This document shows, in pieces, positions 50,862 to 57,780 of a stretch of DNA of 57,780 nt. This DNA is from Chelonobacter sp006228105. Its GTDB lineage: Bacteria; Pseudomonadota; Gammaproteobacteria; Enterobacterales; Pasteurellaceae. A program made the position numbers and the translations under genes. Every line of letters starts with the position of its first letter. The first letter of the stretch is position 1. The notes under the pieces were generated by a model that searched no databases, was not told the DNA's origin, and saw nothing but the letters and a program-made list of their open reading frames with translations. The stretch is from assembly GCF_006228105.1 (NCBI RefSeq), contig NZ_VDHH01000011.1; one strand, 5' to 3'.

Positions 50862-51833
50862 ATGATTTTACAGCAACAATGGCAACCCAGTGCGGCGATA
50901 AAAAATATTATCGCTCGTGCCAAAATTGTCGCCGAATTGCGCAGTTTTTTTATAGATCGCGGTTTATTGGAAGTCGATACCCCGATTTTAAGCGAATATG
51001 CGGTCACCGATGTGCATCTTGCCGTATTTGAAACGCAGTTTATTGCACCGTTTCAAGTCACGCCGAAAACCTTATTTTTGGGTACCAGTCCTGAATATCA
51101 CATGAAACGCCTGCTCGCCGCCGGCAGTGGGCCGATTTTTCAGATTTGCAAAGTATTCCGCAATGAAGAGGCCGGGCGGAATCACAATCCTGAATTCACG
51201 ATGTTGGAGTGGTATCGACCGCACTTTGATATGTATCGCCTGATTAATGAAGTCGATGATTTGCTGCAACAGATTCTGGACTGCGAACCGGCAGAATCGT
51301 TTAGTTACCAGTTTATTTTTCAGGAATATGTTGGTTTGGATCCGCTGTCGGCAGAAAAAACCGAGCTGGCAAAAAAAGCGGCCGAACATGGCTTGGTCGA
51401 TGCCGCCAAGCAGTCGCGCGATATGCTGCTGCAATTTTTGTTCAGCCAAATTGTCGAACCGAATATCGGGCAGGAGCGTCCGGCAGCGGTCTATTATTTT
51501 CCGACCTCGCAAGCGGCACTGGCGCAAATCAGCTCGGAAGATCACCGTGTGGCGGAACGATTTGAGTTTTATTACAAGGGCTTGGAGCTGGCGAACGGGT
51601 TTAATGAGCTGACCGATGCCGACGAACAATTGCACCGTTTCGAACGAGACAATAAGCAGCGCATAGCAAGCGGCTTGCCACCGCGTGAAATTGACCCGCG
51701 TTTTATTGCCGCTTTGCAGCAAGGTATGCCGCAATGTGCTGGCGTAGCGCTGGGCGTCGATCGGTTGTTGATGATTGCTTTGGGGCAGCAAAATATTGCC
51801 GATGTGATCAGTTTTAATATTGAGAATGCATAG
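50862..51833 (+). CDS. epmA: Elongation factor P-(R)-beta-lysine ligase EpmA
   Basis: EpmA (GenX/PoxA) attaches beta-lysine to a conserved lysine of elongation factor P, which relieves ribosome stalling at polyproline. The 323-residue protein is a class II lysyl-tRNA synthetase catalytic core without the anticodon-binding domain. Motif 2 is FRNEEAGRNHNPEFTMLEWYR and motif 3 GVALGVDRLLMIAL. It starts at ATG 50862. It is divergent from frdA, as in E. coli. Confidence 0.95.
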   Translation: MILQQQWQPSAAIKNIIARAKIVAELRSFFIDRGLLEVDTPILSEYAVTDVHLAVFETQFIAPFQVTPKTLFLGTSPEYHMKRLLAAGSGPIFQICKVFRNEEAGRNHNPEFTMLEWYRPHFDMYRLINEVDDLLQQILDCEPAESFSYQFIFQEYVGLDPLSAEKTELAKKAAEHGLVDAAKQSRDMLLQFLFSQIVEPNIGQERPAAVYYFPTSQAALAQISSEDHRVAERFEFYYKGLELANGFNELTDADEQLHRFERDNKQRIASGLPPREIDPRFIAALQQGMPQCAGVALGVDRLLMIALGQQNIADVISFNIENA

Positions 51834-51881
51834 TTCTAGTGAGTAGTAACAAAGATTAGGTGACAGGAAATAGGAGAGAAA

Positions 51882-52685
51882 ATGTCAGAGATATTTATTG
51901 CGGTAATAATGGGGATTGTCGAGGGGCTGACCGAGTTTTTACCGGTTTCGTCCACCGGGCATTTGATTATCGCAGGCGAGTTTTTAGGCTTCACCGGAGA
52001 GAAAGCGGCAACCTTCGAGGTGATGATTCAGCTAGGCTCGATTTTAGCCGTAGTGGTGGTGTTTTGGCGCAAAATGTTCGGCTTGATCGGCATTCATTTT
52101 GGTGAAAAACCGGATCAGCACCAACCGCACTTGACGCTACTGCACATTATTTTAGGCATGATTCCAGCGGTAGTGATCGGTTTGCTGTTTCACAGCACCA
52201 TCAAATCCTGGTTCAGCATTCAGAATGTGATTTATGCCTTGGTCGTCGGTGGGGTTTTGTTGCTGTTGGCGGAAAAGTTTCGTCCGCCGGTCAGCGCCAA
52301 CACGCTGGATCAAATCAGTTATAAACAAGCATTTGCCATCGGCTTATTCCAATGTTTGGCACTGTCACCGGGCTTTTCCCGTTCCGGCGCAACCATTTCC
52401 GGCGGATTGTTGGTGGGCGTCGGTCGCCATGCTGCCGCAGAATATTCCTTTATTTTGGCCGCCCCGATGATGATGGGCGCCACCGCACTGGATCTGTATA
52501 AAAGCTGGCATTTCCTGACGCTTGACGACTTACCGATGTTTGCCGTCGGCTTCGTCACTGCGTTTGTGGTCGCGATGATGGCGATCAAATGGTTACTGAA
52601 TCTGATTAAACGGATTTCATTCGTGCCGTTCGCCATTTACCGCTTTGTGGTCGCAATTGTATTGTATTTTGTGTTTTTGTATTAG
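51882..52685 (+). CDS. uppP: Undecaprenyl-diphosphate phosphatase UppP (BacA)
   Basis: UppP recycles the lipid carrier for peptidoglycan synthesis and gives bacitracin resistance when abundant. The 267-residue inner-membrane protein has about eight segments and both signature regions, EGLTEFLPVSSTGHLI (near residue 14) and SPGFSRSGATISGGLLVG. It starts at an ATG after GGAGAG, 48 bp after epmA on the same strand. Its stop codon overlaps the stop of the convergent glycosylase-like gene by 4 bp. Confidence 0.96.
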   Translation: MSEIFIAVIMGIVEGLTEFLPVSSTGHLIIAGEFLGFTGEKAATFEVMIQLGSILAVVVVFWRKMFGLIGIHFGEKPDQHQPHLTLLHIILGMIPAVVIGLLFHSTIKSWFSIQNVIYALVVGGVLLLLAEKFRPPVSANTLDQISYKQAFAIGLFQCLALSPGFSRSGATISGGLLVGVGRHAAAEYSFILAAPMMMGATALDLYKSWHFLTLDDLPMFAVGFVTAFVVAMMAIKWLLNLIKRISFVPFAIYRFVVAIVLYFVFLY

Positions 52686-53341
52686 TTTTTAAAAAAACGC
52701 TGATATTGCAACACCCTGAAATCAATCGTATTGAATTCGGGGTGTTTTGCTTTCAGCTGTTTATATTCGGCCATACTGCCGACCGCACGATTGGCGGCGC
52801 CGGAAGGGGCGGTGAGCGAGACGGTGGTGAAAGTGCGGTTTTGCCAGCTAAATTGGTGAATGCGCGGAATAGTGTTGTTGACCAATGTCAGGCTTAAACC
52901 CGCTGTTTTTAGGTGTTGACGAAACAGGTATTCCGGGCCGTTTTTGCTGTTGCCGCCGGTGAATAGCAGCGTGTTGATCGTCGGATTTTCGCTTAAATAG
53001 TGCAACAGCGGACGCAGCACGATCTGCTGCATGCCAATATCGGAGGCGTCGATTTTGGTTCGTTGGCACTGCTGCACCATATCGCAAATCCCGATATTGT
53101 GTTCATATAGAAAATGTTGTCGCTGTTGTACCGCACTTTGACTGTTTTCAAACTGAAAATCAACGCCAAAAATTTTGCCTAAAATCAGCCAGAGTTGCCC
53201 GTCGCGGCTGCCGTAGCAAAAATCTACATCATCAGGCTTCAGACAGCCTTGCGAAAAGCGTGGCGGCGGCAACGTGCCGACAATCAGTTTGTCGGCATTG
53301 AGGGGAATAAAGGGCGGATAGGGGTGATTGTGCAGGAACAA
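52682..53341 (-). CDS. Uracil-DNA glycosylase superfamily protein
   Basis: The 219-residue protein fits the UDG/MUG superfamily: LIVGTLPPPRF near the N-terminus (the catalytic-pocket loop), an internal LLFTGGNSKNG, and LTAPSGAANRAVG near residue 180 (DNA-intercalation loop). Substrate specificity is unknown. I chose the TTG at 53341 because it lies one base after the argA stop, has GAGG upstream, and gives MFLHNHPYPPFIPLNA, the family N-terminus. ATG starts at 53377 and 53389 would lie inside argA. It is probably translated with argA. Confidence 0.8.
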   Translation of the reverse strand: MFLHNHPYPPFIPLNADKLIVGTLPPPRFSQGCLKPDDVDFCYGSRDGQLWLILGKIFGVDFQFENSQSAVQQRQHFLYEHNIGICDMVQQCQRTKIDASDIGMQQIVLRPLLHYLSENPTINTLLFTGGNSKNGPEYLFRQHLKTAGLSLTLVNNTIPRIHQFSWQNRTFTTVSLTAPSGAANRAVGSMAEYKQLKAKHPEFNTIDFRVLQYQRFFKN

Positions 53342-53342
53342 C

Positions 53343-54713
53343 TCAGCCTCGTTCGGTGCGTTCGCTGCGATGCCCATGTTCGCCGTCAAATAAGTTTTGG
53401 ATTAATATTTTAGATTTGCGCTGATAGTTGTAGTGTTCACGCTTGTCTTTCGGCAAATCCTCGACATTGGCAATTTTAAAGCCACGCTCTTGGAACCAAT
53501 GTACCGTGCGAGTGGTCAGCACAAACAGCTGTTTGATTTTGAGTTTTCGTGCCCGTTTTTGCAACTCTTCCAGCAGAATATCGCCACGAGAGGAGTTGCG
53601 ATAATCCGGATGCACTGCCACACACGCCATTTCCGCCATGCTCTCTTCGGCGTAAACATTCAAGGCGGCACAAGCGATTATCACTCCGTCACGTTCAATA
53701 ATAGTGTAGTTGCCGATCTCCATTTCTAGCTGTTCCCGTGAACGTTTCACCAAAATACCTTGTTGTTCCAGCGGGTGAATCAGTGCCAGTAGTGCTGCGA
53801 TATCTTGAATGGTGGCAATGCGAATGGTTTCCGAGCTTTCCATCGACACCTGAGTACCGATCCCGTCGCGTGAGAACAGTTCTTGCAATAGCGTGCCGTC
53901 CTCTTCGTAGCTGAGCAAGTGCGAACGCTTGATGCCGGCACGGCTGACATCAATTGCCGCTTGCAGGAAGCGGGCTTGCGAGCTGTGATATTGCCCGCTT
54001 TCGATCAGTTGATGCAGATGCACGGCTGCACGTTGTGGGAAGAGGTCGGCAATGATCTCGCCGGCTTCATCACGGATACCGTCATCGGCACAAAAACCGA
54101 TCAGTTTTTCGGCATTCAGTTTAATCGCAACTTGGGTGGCAATGTCTTCAAATGGCATATTGAAGTTTTCGCCGGTGACGGAAGCGCCGATGGGCCCTAA
54201 CAACACAATCGCATCGTTGTCGAGCTGTTGCTTGATGGCTTTGATATCAATTCGGCGGATTTTGCCACTCAACATATAGTCCACACCGTCATCAACCCCG
54301 ATCGGTTGGGCGATGACAAAATTGCCGCTGACCACATTAATACTGTTATTACTGTGGTTGCCGGCATTAAAGCTGCGCACTGAAAGGCGGGCACTGATGT
54401 CAAATTGCAATTTACCGACCACTTGCTTCACCAATTCTAACGTGTCGGCATCGGTTACCCGAATATTTTTATGATAGACAGGCGCAATATCATGAGCTTG
54501 CAGGGTTTCGTTGATTTGATGACGCACGCCGAAAACCACCACCAGCTTGATGCCAAGACTATGTAATAAGCTGATGTCATTGATAATATTAATAAAGTTT
54601 TTTGAAGCAATCGTATCACCGTCCAGCATGATCACAAAAGTTTTATCACGGTGTAAGCTAACATAAGGCGTGGATTCTCGGAACCACTCAACTAATTCGG
54701 TATCACGTATCAT
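53343..54713 (-). CDS. argA: N-acetylglutamate synthase ArgA
   Basis: ArgA catalyses the first step of arginine synthesis from glutamate and acetyl-CoA. The 456-residue protein has an N-terminal amino-acid-kinase-like regulatory domain (about 1-290; LVVVFGVRHQINETL, VLLGPIGAS) and a C-terminal GNAT domain (about 300-456; AALNVYAEESMAEMACVAVHPDYRNSSRGDILLEELQKRA). It starts at an ATG. An ArgR-like sequence and a copy of the dispersed ATCAACAGACCCT motif lie upstream. The glycosylase-like gene follows with one base between stop and start. Confidence 0.95.
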   Translation of the reverse strand: MIRDTELVEWFRESTPYVSLHRDKTFVIMLDGDTIASKNFINIINDISLLHSLGIKLVVVFGVRHQINETLQAHDIAPVYHKNIRVTDADTLELVKQVVGKLQFDISARLSVRSFNAGNHSNNSINVVSGNFVIAQPIGVDDGVDYMLSGKIRRIDIKAIKQQLDNDAIVLLGPIGASVTGENFNMPFEDIATQVAIKLNAEKLIGFCADDGIRDEAGEIIADLFPQRAAVHLHQLIESGQYHSSQARFLQAAIDVSRAGIKRSHLLSYEEDGTLLQELFSRDGIGTQVSMESSETIRIATIQDIAALLALIHPLEQQGILVKRSREQLEMEIGNYTIIERDGVIIACAALNVYAEESMAEMACVAVHPDYRNSSRGDILLEELQKRARKLKIKQLFVLTTRTVHWFQERGFKIANVEDLPKDKREHYNYQRKSKILIQNLFDGEHGHRSERTERG

Positions 54714-54739
54714 AATCGTCCTATCTAAAACGTATAAAC

Positions 54740-54752
54740 ATCAACAGACCCT
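54740..54752. repeat. Dispersed motif ATCAACAGACCCT upstream of argA
   Basis: A perfect copy in the argA promoter region, 27 bp before the argA start. Unlike the other copies it is 5' rather than 3' of a gene. Confidence 0.6.
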
Positions 54753-54775
54753 GCATATTCTGCATTCTTATGCAA
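54752..54775 (-). promoter_or_regulatory. Candidate ArgR box before argA
   Basis: On the minus strand TTTTGCATAAGAATGCAG resembles known arginine boxes (TTTGCATAAAAATTCATC type), followed by another TGCA-ended half (AATATGCA). It lies 39-62 bp before the argA start. Arginine-ArgR repression of argA is known in Gammaproteobacteria. Confidence 0.35.
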
Positions 54776-54794
54776 AATATACCAGTGATTTTTG

Positions 54795-57710
54795 CTAATC
54801 GCCCAATAAACTGTGCCAGATTTCTCTGACAAACGCCCTTTCTACACTAAATTGCTCGGCACTGACAATCGATTTTTTACCAATCAGGTTCAAATGGTGA
54901 ATTTCATTGCGTAAATCGACATAACAGCGTTTTAATTGCTTGGTTTGTTCCGCACTCAGCACCCCGACTTGCGCCATGCTGTCAAAAATCCGCACGTTGT
55001 CCGACCAGTGGCTCAGTTCGGGGTGATTCGGCGTGTTGGCAAGTACTAAGTATTGGGCGATAAACTCAATATCGGTGATGCCACCCGGATCGGTTTTAAT
55101 ATTGAACAGGTCGGTTTGGGTTTCGGCAAGATGTTCATACATTTTTAGCCGCATTTGGCTGACCTCTTGCCGCAACTGCGCCACATCACGTGGTGTGGCC
55201 AAAATAGCAGATCGGATCTGCTCGAAGCGTTGGCGAAGTGCGGTTTCACCATAGATTGCACGAGTGCGAACCAGTGCCTGTTTTTCCCAAGTCCAAGCGT
55301 CTTGCTGTTGATAGGTTTCGAATGCGGTCAGACTGCTGACCAGCAGGCCTGCTGCACCGGATGGACGCAAGCGCATATCCACCTCATACAAAATACCGGC
55401 ACGGGTATTGATGCTGAAAATGCTGATGATCTTTTGCGCCAGCCGCAGGTAAAACTGGCTGCTGTCGATGCTGCGTTTGCCGCCAACGGTTTGACCGTTT
55501 GCCGGTGCATCGTATAAAAACACCAGATCTAAATCCGAATTATAGCCCAGCTCAATGCCGCCCAGTTTTCCGTAAGCAATCACCAAAAAGTTTTTCTGCT
55601 CCGGCTGCAAATGATCCGGTGTGCCGAAACGCTCACTGGTTTGTCGCCATGCCAGATTGACCACGGCACTAATGATTGCTTCAGCTAAATAGGTAAGGTG
55701 ATCGCTGACTTTCATCACCGGCAGCACCTCTAAAATATCAGCGGCAGCGGTGCGCAGCAGGGTGGCCTGCTTAAACTGGCGCAAAGCATCAATCTGCTGC
55801 TCTTCATCATCTTGCGGAATGCGCATCAGATACTCTTTTAAGGTATTATGATATTCGCTGAACGGTGGCGGATTGAACAGGGTTTTATGATCCAACAACT
55901 CGTCCAGCAGAATCGGAAAATGAGCGATCTGTTCGGCAATCATCGGCGAAGCGGCACTGAGCCGAATCAGCATATCCAGCGCCGCCGGGTGTTCTTGCAG
56001 CAGCTCCAGATAGGTGGTGCGAGTGACCACGTTGCTGATGATATTCAAAATTTTAGGCAACACATTGCTGATATCCGCTCGGGCAAACAGTTTATCCAAT
56101 ACGCACGGCATCAGTTTGTTCAGCACTTCACGCCCACGCTGTCCAATTTGGCGGCGCTGAATTTCGTTACGGAAACGGCTTAAAACCGCTAGCAATTCGT
56201 TGTGTACCGTTTCTGTAAACGAATATTGCTGTAACAGGCTGCTGAGTTCGTCATCTTGATAGCTGTTCAGAAAATCACGCCAAATTGAATCATGCTCTTG
56301 GTTTGGCTGATTTTCGTTGTCGTCGCCAATCAAATGCTGAAACACATTGCGGACATTTTGCTGCTGTTGTTGCAGATAAGCATAAAATGTCTGCCAATCG
56401 TCAATCGGATTTTCAACTTCAATCCATTGGCCGTTTTGGCTTAAGCAGCGGAAACGGCGGCAGGCATGCACCAACCGCACTTGGTCGCTCTGGTTTTGCG
56501 GCAGCAGTTGCGTCTGTTTATCATCAATCGCTTGCAGCACGTTTTCTACTCGGCGTAAAAACAGATAAGCCTGTTGTAGCGCTTGTGCTTCATCGGCGGG
56601 AATCAGATTCAGTTGCACCAAGTGCGGTAGCACGGTCAGCAGGCTGCGGTGTTGCAGCGCCGGCTCACGTCCGCCACGAATCAGTTGGAACACCTGCACG
56701 ATAAATTCCACTTCGCGAATGCCGCCGGCACCCAGCTTGATATTATCCACCAAGCCACGACGCCGGATCTCACGTTCGATCATGGATTTCATATCACGCA
56801 GCGACTGGATTACGCTGAAGTCAATATAACGCCGATACACAAACGGCTTCAGCATTTTTTTCAGTTGCTGATGATACGGATTGGCCTCGTCTTCGCCCAT
56901 CAAACGGGCTTTGATCATCGCATAACGCTCCCAGTCACGCCCCTGTTCCTGATAGTAATCTTCCATTGCGGCAAAACTCAACGCTAGCGCCCCGGCATCA
57001 CCAAACGGGCGCAGGCGCATATCGGTACGATAGACAAAGCCGTCGATGGTGTGTTGATCCAAGGCTTTGATAATCCGTTGCGCCAAGCGGATAAAAAACT
57101 GTGAATTGTCTACGCTACGCCGTGCTCCGACGGTTTCGCCCTTTTCCGGATAGGTGAAAATCAGATCAATATCGGAGGAGAAATTCAGTTCAAAGCCGCC
57201 TAATTTGCCCATACCTAAAATTAACAACGGTTGTGGATGACCACACTTGTTGACCGGCGTGCCCAGTTCCTGACAGATTTTCGGATAGAGCCAATCGCGC
57301 GTCGCTACAATCAGACTCTCCGCCAATTGTGAAAGTGCGGTAAAGGTTTGTTCCACCGACATCAGATTCAAACTCTGACAAAAACTCAACGCCGCCATCT
57401 CCCGATTACGAAATTGGCGCAGCAAGGTATAAAGCTGTTCTTCTGTTGTTATGTCGGCTAATTCGGCTTGCAAGCGAGCAGGGTAATCGGCACAAGTCTG
57501 CAACGACGGCGGCTGTTGCGCCCATTGTGCGACTAAGTGCGGTTGCTTGTGCAGCACCTCGGCAACAAAATCAGACATCGAAAGTGCGGTATCCAGCTGA
57601 GATAAAAACTCAGCAGCGGCAAGCGTTATTAAATCTATTACATAAACGCCCCGAACTCGTAGCGGAATTATAGCGCAATTTTTTTCACCCCCATTCCATC
57701 TGGAAAACAA
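54795..57710 (-). CDS. glnE: Glutamine synthetase adenylyltransferase/deadenylase GlnE
   Basis: GlnE adds and removes AMP on glutamine synthetase in response to nitrogen status through PII. It has two nucleotidyltransferase domains: the adenylyl-removing half with LGMGKLGGFELNFSSDIDLIF (near residue 180) and the adenylyl-transferring half with AYGKLGGIELGYNSDLDLVFLYD (near 715), each followed by helical regions. The longest frame is 971 residues. A TATAAT sequence within codons 13-15 hints that translation may start later, for instance at the ATG at 57578 (MSDFVAEVLHKQ, 927 residues). No other start codon lies between them except a CTG. Confidence 0.93.
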   Translation of the reverse strand: MFSRWNGGEKNCAIIPLRVRGVYVIDLITLAAAEFLSQLDTALSMSDFVAEVLHKQPHLVAQWAQQPPSLQTCADYPARLQAELADITTEEQLYTLLRQFRNREMAALSFCQSLNLMSVEQTFTALSQLAESLIVATRDWLYPKICQELGTPVNKCGHPQPLLILGMGKLGGFELNFSSDIDLIFTYPEKGETVGARRSVDNSQFFIRLAQRIIKALDQHTIDGFVYRTDMRLRPFGDAGALALSFAAMEDYYQEQGRDWERYAMIKARLMGEDEANPYHQQLKKMLKPFVYRRYIDFSVIQSLRDMKSMIEREIRRRGLVDNIKLGAGGIREVEFIVQVFQLIRGGREPALQHRSLLTVLPHLVQLNLIPADEAQALQQAYLFLRRVENVLQAIDDKQTQLLPQNQSDQVRLVHACRRFRCLSQNGQWIEVENPIDDWQTFYAYLQQQQQNVRNVFQHLIGDDNENQPNQEHDSIWRDFLNSYQDDELSSLLQQYSFTETVHNELLAVLSRFRNEIQRRQIGQRGREVLNKLMPCVLDKLFARADISNVLPKILNIISNVVTRTTYLELLQEHPAALDMLIRLSAASPMIAEQIAHFPILLDELLDHKTLFNPPPFSEYHNTLKEYLMRIPQDDEEQQIDALRQFKQATLLRTAAADILEVLPVMKVSDHLTYLAEAIISAVVNLAWRQTSERFGTPDHLQPEQKNFLVIAYGKLGGIELGYNSDLDLVFLYDAPANGQTVGGKRSIDSSQFYLRLAQKIISIFSINTRAGILYEVDMRLRPSGAAGLLVSSLTAFETYQQQDAWTWEKQALVRTRAIYGETALRQRFEQIRSAILATPRDVAQLRQEVSQMRLKMYEHLAETQTDLFNIKTDPGGITDIEFIAQYLVLANTPNHPELSHWSDNVRIFDSMAQVGVLSAEQTKQLKRCYVDLRNEIHHLNLIGKKSIVSAEQFSVERAFVREIWHSLLGD

Positions 57711-57737
57711 GCATCAACTTTCATAAGCTTCTAATAG

Positions 57738-57761
57738 CAAAGTGCGGTCAACCGCACTTTG
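57738..57761. terminator. USS-pair hairpin at the window end
   Basis: CAAAGTGCGGT (57738-57748) pairs with ACCGCACTTTG (57751-57761), with a 2-nt loop. No T-run follows on either side, so it is a possible terminator for an unseen gene to the right, or just a paired uptake site. Confidence 0.5.
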
Positions 57762-57780
57762 TGCTGCAACACTAGGCTTT

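Noticed and set aside
57578..57710. glnE N-terminal extension as a separate leader gene
   Set aside because: The extension is in frame with glnE and has no stop; only the start choice is in doubt, so I kept one gene with both starts noted.

Overview
The window reads as an ordinary chromosomal stretch from a member of the Pasteurellaceae. The main evidence is a very dense scatter of the Haemophilus-type DNA uptake signal (USS, core AAGTGCGGT or its complement ACCGCACTT; I picked out more than 60), plus gene orders familiar from Haemophilus influenzae: nhaB-dsbB, rsfS-rlmH-mrdA-rodA-rlpA-dacA-ybeD-lipB-lipA, ampD/pilABCD, and nrf genes next to an HI0933-type flavoprotein gene. The USS is of the 'Hin' subtype rather than the 'Apl' subtype. 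Genus cannot be fixed by eye; Aggregatibacter, Basfia/'Mannheimia' succiniciproducens, Actinobacillus succinogenes or Pasteurella relatives all fit. No rRNA, tRNA, CRISPR array, prophage or intact insertion sequence was recognised.

Layout. 1-8.5 kb: gapA, msrB, nhaB-dsbB, cpdA, nudF, tolC, rho. 8.8-18.4 kb: rhlB, then a cell-wall elongation and lipoate run (rsfS, rlmH, mrdA, rodA, rlpA, dacA, ybeD, lipB, lipA). 18.5-26.1 kb: a full nitrite-ammonification locus, nrfABCD plus nrfE, a dsbE-like gene and an nrfF-nrfG fusion, preceded by FNR-like and NarP-like sites. 26.2-31.2 kb: yhiN, yejML, yejK, bamE. 31.3-33.4 kb: AT-rich plsC and an unusual compact ABC-transporter-like gene with a perfect CRP site upstream. 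33.5-38.1 kb: ampD divergent from the type IV pilus operon pilABCD. 38.1-41.7 kb: modE divergent from modABC with a ModE-box-like repeat between them. 41.8-47.0 kb: a USS-poor catabolic cluster (SDR dehydrogenase, split transketolase, ACS-type MFS transporter, LysR regulator). 47.0-50.4 kb: frdABCD on the minus strand. 50.4-50.86 kb: a repeat-rich intergenic region with a perfect REP-type inverted pair enclosing two USSs. 50.9-57.7 kb: epmA, uppP, a uracil-DNA-glycosylase-like gene, argA, glnE.

How the genes work together. The window is rich in anaerobic respiration: fumarate reductase, the periplasmic nitrite reductase with its quinol-oxidising partners and dedicated haem-attachment proteins, and molybdate uptake that feeds molybdoenzymes. 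Candidate FNR sites precede both frdA and nrfA. Candidate CRP sites precede gapA/msrB and the compact ABC gene. A candidate CRP-S (competence-type) half-site precedes pilA. This fits a naturally competent commensal living on sugars with fumarate and nitrite as electron acceptors.

The best candidates for something not well described are (i) the SDR / two-subunit transketolase / MFS / LysR cluster, which has no kinase and almost no USS, (ii) the compact ABC protein whose nucleotide-binding domain has lost most of its helical subdomain, and (iii) the frdA-epmA intergenic repeat nest. Smaller oddities are a perfect 33-bp tandem duplication in rsfS, a 15-bp triplication at the 3' end of the dsbE-like gene, a strong terminator-like hairpin inside the nrf locus, and a short dispersed motif (ATCAACAGACCCT) that overlaps the stop codon of cpdA and, in a diverged form, that of modE.
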